A stretch of DNA of 64,000 bases from Butyrivibrio sp. XPD2002 (GTDB taxonomy: Bacteria > Bacillota > Clostridia > Lachnospirales > Lachnospiraceae), in NCBI RefSeq assembly GCF_000423945.1, contig NZ_AUIY01000021.1, positions 1-64,000 of the forward strand, read 5' to 3'. Below the pieces are notes generated by a model. It saw only the letters and a program-made list of their open reading frames with translations. It made no database searches and was not told the DNA's origin. Positions within the stretch are counted from its first letter, which is position 1, and each line of letters starts with the position of its first letter. This document shows positions 63,195 through 64,000 of this stretch, piece by piece. Both the position numbers and the translations under genes were made by a program.

Positions 63195-64000
63195 ATGGAA
63201 ACAGTAATCCGGATAAATGATGCGGTGAATAACTTTGCATGGGGAACCTTCGGCCTTTTCCTGCTTTTGGGAACAGGTCTTATCTGCACGGTCATTACGG
63301 GCTTTTTCCAGATCACACACGTTGTACACTGGGTGAAGAACACCTTCGGGATAATGAACGGAAAGGGCCGCATCATAAATGATGCAGGAGCCTTATCCCA
63401 GCGAAGGGCCTTCTGGACATCGTTATGCGCTACCATAGGTACCGGCAATATTGCGGGCGTTGCCACAGCTATATGCATGGGCGGCCCGGGAGCTGTATTC
63501 TGGATGTGGGTTGCGGCCTTTTTCGGAATGATGGTCAAGTACTCAGAGAACCTTCTTGGAATGTACTACAGGCGAAGAAACATAGAGGGTGCCTGGTCGG
63601 GCGGACCTATGTATTACCTTCAGGATGGCCTTGGCTCCATGAAGCATTGCAAAAGGCTAGGGAAAATTCTTGGAATTTTGTTCTGCGTTTTTACAGCGCT
63701 GGCGTCCTTTGGAATAGGTAATATGGCGCAGATAAATAAGATAACTTTAAATGTTGAGGCCGCCTTCCTGGCGGGGAAGGATACCGGAGAGTATATAGGA
63801 ATTCCCAATGCTGAATGGGCAATAGGACTGGTTTTACTTGCTGCCACGGCTGTCATTATTCTTGGTGGCTATAGAAGAATGACAGCGGTTTCAGAGCTAT
63901 TAGTGCCGTATATGTCCTTCTTTTATGCGGTGGGCTGCATCATTGTTATCATGATGAATATCAGAGGAATACCTGCTGTATTTGCAGCTATTTTCCGATT
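63195..64000 (+). CDS. Sodium:alanine symporter (AGCS family), N-terminal part
   Basis: The frame begins at ATG 63195 (GAAGGGA about seven bases upstream) and runs off the right edge; 268 residues are visible. Membrane segments and the family motif LCATIGTGNIAGVATAICMG, followed by GPGAVFWMWVAAFFGMMVKY and WSGGPMYYLQDGLG, mark it as an AGCS sodium:alanine or glycine symporter. It lies 35 bases after the kinase 2 gene with no clear terminator between, so read-through is possible. C-terminal end not visible. Confidence 0.9.
   Translation, partial: METVIRINDAVNNFAWGTFGLFLLLGTGLICTVITGFFQITHVVHWVKNTFGIMNGKGRIINDAGALSQRRAFWTSLCATIGTGNIAGVATAICMGGPGAVFWMWVAAFFGMMVKYSENLLGMYYRRRNIEGAWSGGPMYYLQDGLGSMKHCKRLGKILGILFCVFTALASFGIGNMAQINKITLNVEAAFLAGKDTGEYIGIPNAEWAIGLVLLAATAVIILGGYRRMTAVSELLVPYMSFFYAVGCIIVIMMNIRGIPAVFAAIFR

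Noticed and set aside
1..64000. tRNA genes, rRNA genes and CRISPR arrays
   Set aside because: Intergenic regions were read for cloverleaf-like and regularly spaced repeats; none was seen. Short tRNAs could be missed by eye but the gaps are mostly accounted for by terminators and promoters.

Overview
The window looks like a chromosomal segment of a motile, anaerobic, low-to-moderate GC Firmicute, most likely a Lachnospiraceae member of the Butyrivibrio type. The genus is a guess from gene families and gene order: glgC-glgD pair, BaiN-like/cmk/ispH/rpsA order, PucR and GGDEF richness, AGGAGG-type ribosome binding sites. No rRNA, tRNA or CRISPR array was seen. 59 protein-coding genes are called; the first and the last are cut by the window edges.

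Region by region. (1) 1-313: the end of an insertion sequence with the tail of its transposase. (2) 316-7147, minus strand: one long tight operon encoding two GGDEF proteins, a sigma-70-like factor, a membrane transglutaminase-like protein, a PilC/GspF platform protein and four pilin-like membrane proteins, with no secretion ATPase in view. (3) 7333-12658: a small membrane protein, a PHP-type histidinol phosphatase and two chemoreceptors. (4) 13021-17692: a glycolytic block gap, pgk, tpiA, a shikimate-kinase-like gene and a second tpiA. (5) 17787-19061: a PAS-PAS-GGDEF protein.

(6) 19203-37950 is the metabolic centrepiece, an amino-acid (Stickland) fermentation region. A LysR regulator is divergent from prdC-prdA-(CBO2463-like)-prdB, a D-proline reductase set in which the selenocysteine position of PrdB is an ordinary Cys codon. 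Then come a polar amino acid ABC transporter plus a cytidylate-kinase-like protein, a proline racemase, an iron-type alcohol dehydrogenase, both subunits of iron-sulfur L-serine dehydratase, a PucR-type regulator, a second ABC transporter again followed by a cytidylate-kinase-like protein, and a class III aminotransferase. A coherent reading is serine oxidation as electron source, proline racemisation and reductive ring opening to 5-aminovalerate as electron sink, and possibly transamination and reduction of 5-aminovalerate. The last step is inference.

(7) 38046-50320: a third chemoreceptor, an NCS2 purine-type permease with an attenuator-like leader, a TetR regulator, a BaiN-like flavoprotein, cmk-ispH-rpsA, cheR, a secreted lysozyme-like/leucine-rich-repeat protein and small unknown proteins. 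(8) 50525-57528: a GH27 glycosidase with an orphan sugar-type binding lipoprotein, glgC-glgD for glycogen synthesis, and a PurF-like protein that has lost its glutaminase residues. (9) 57680-63159: two overlapping hybrid sensor kinase genes; the second carries an internal DegV-like (fatty-acid-binding) domain and a C-terminal Hpt domain, an unusual architecture. (10) 63195-end: the start of a sodium:alanine symporter gene.

All calls come from reading sequence and recalling protein families. No database search was run, so family names are recognition-level and promoter or operator calls are motif-level.
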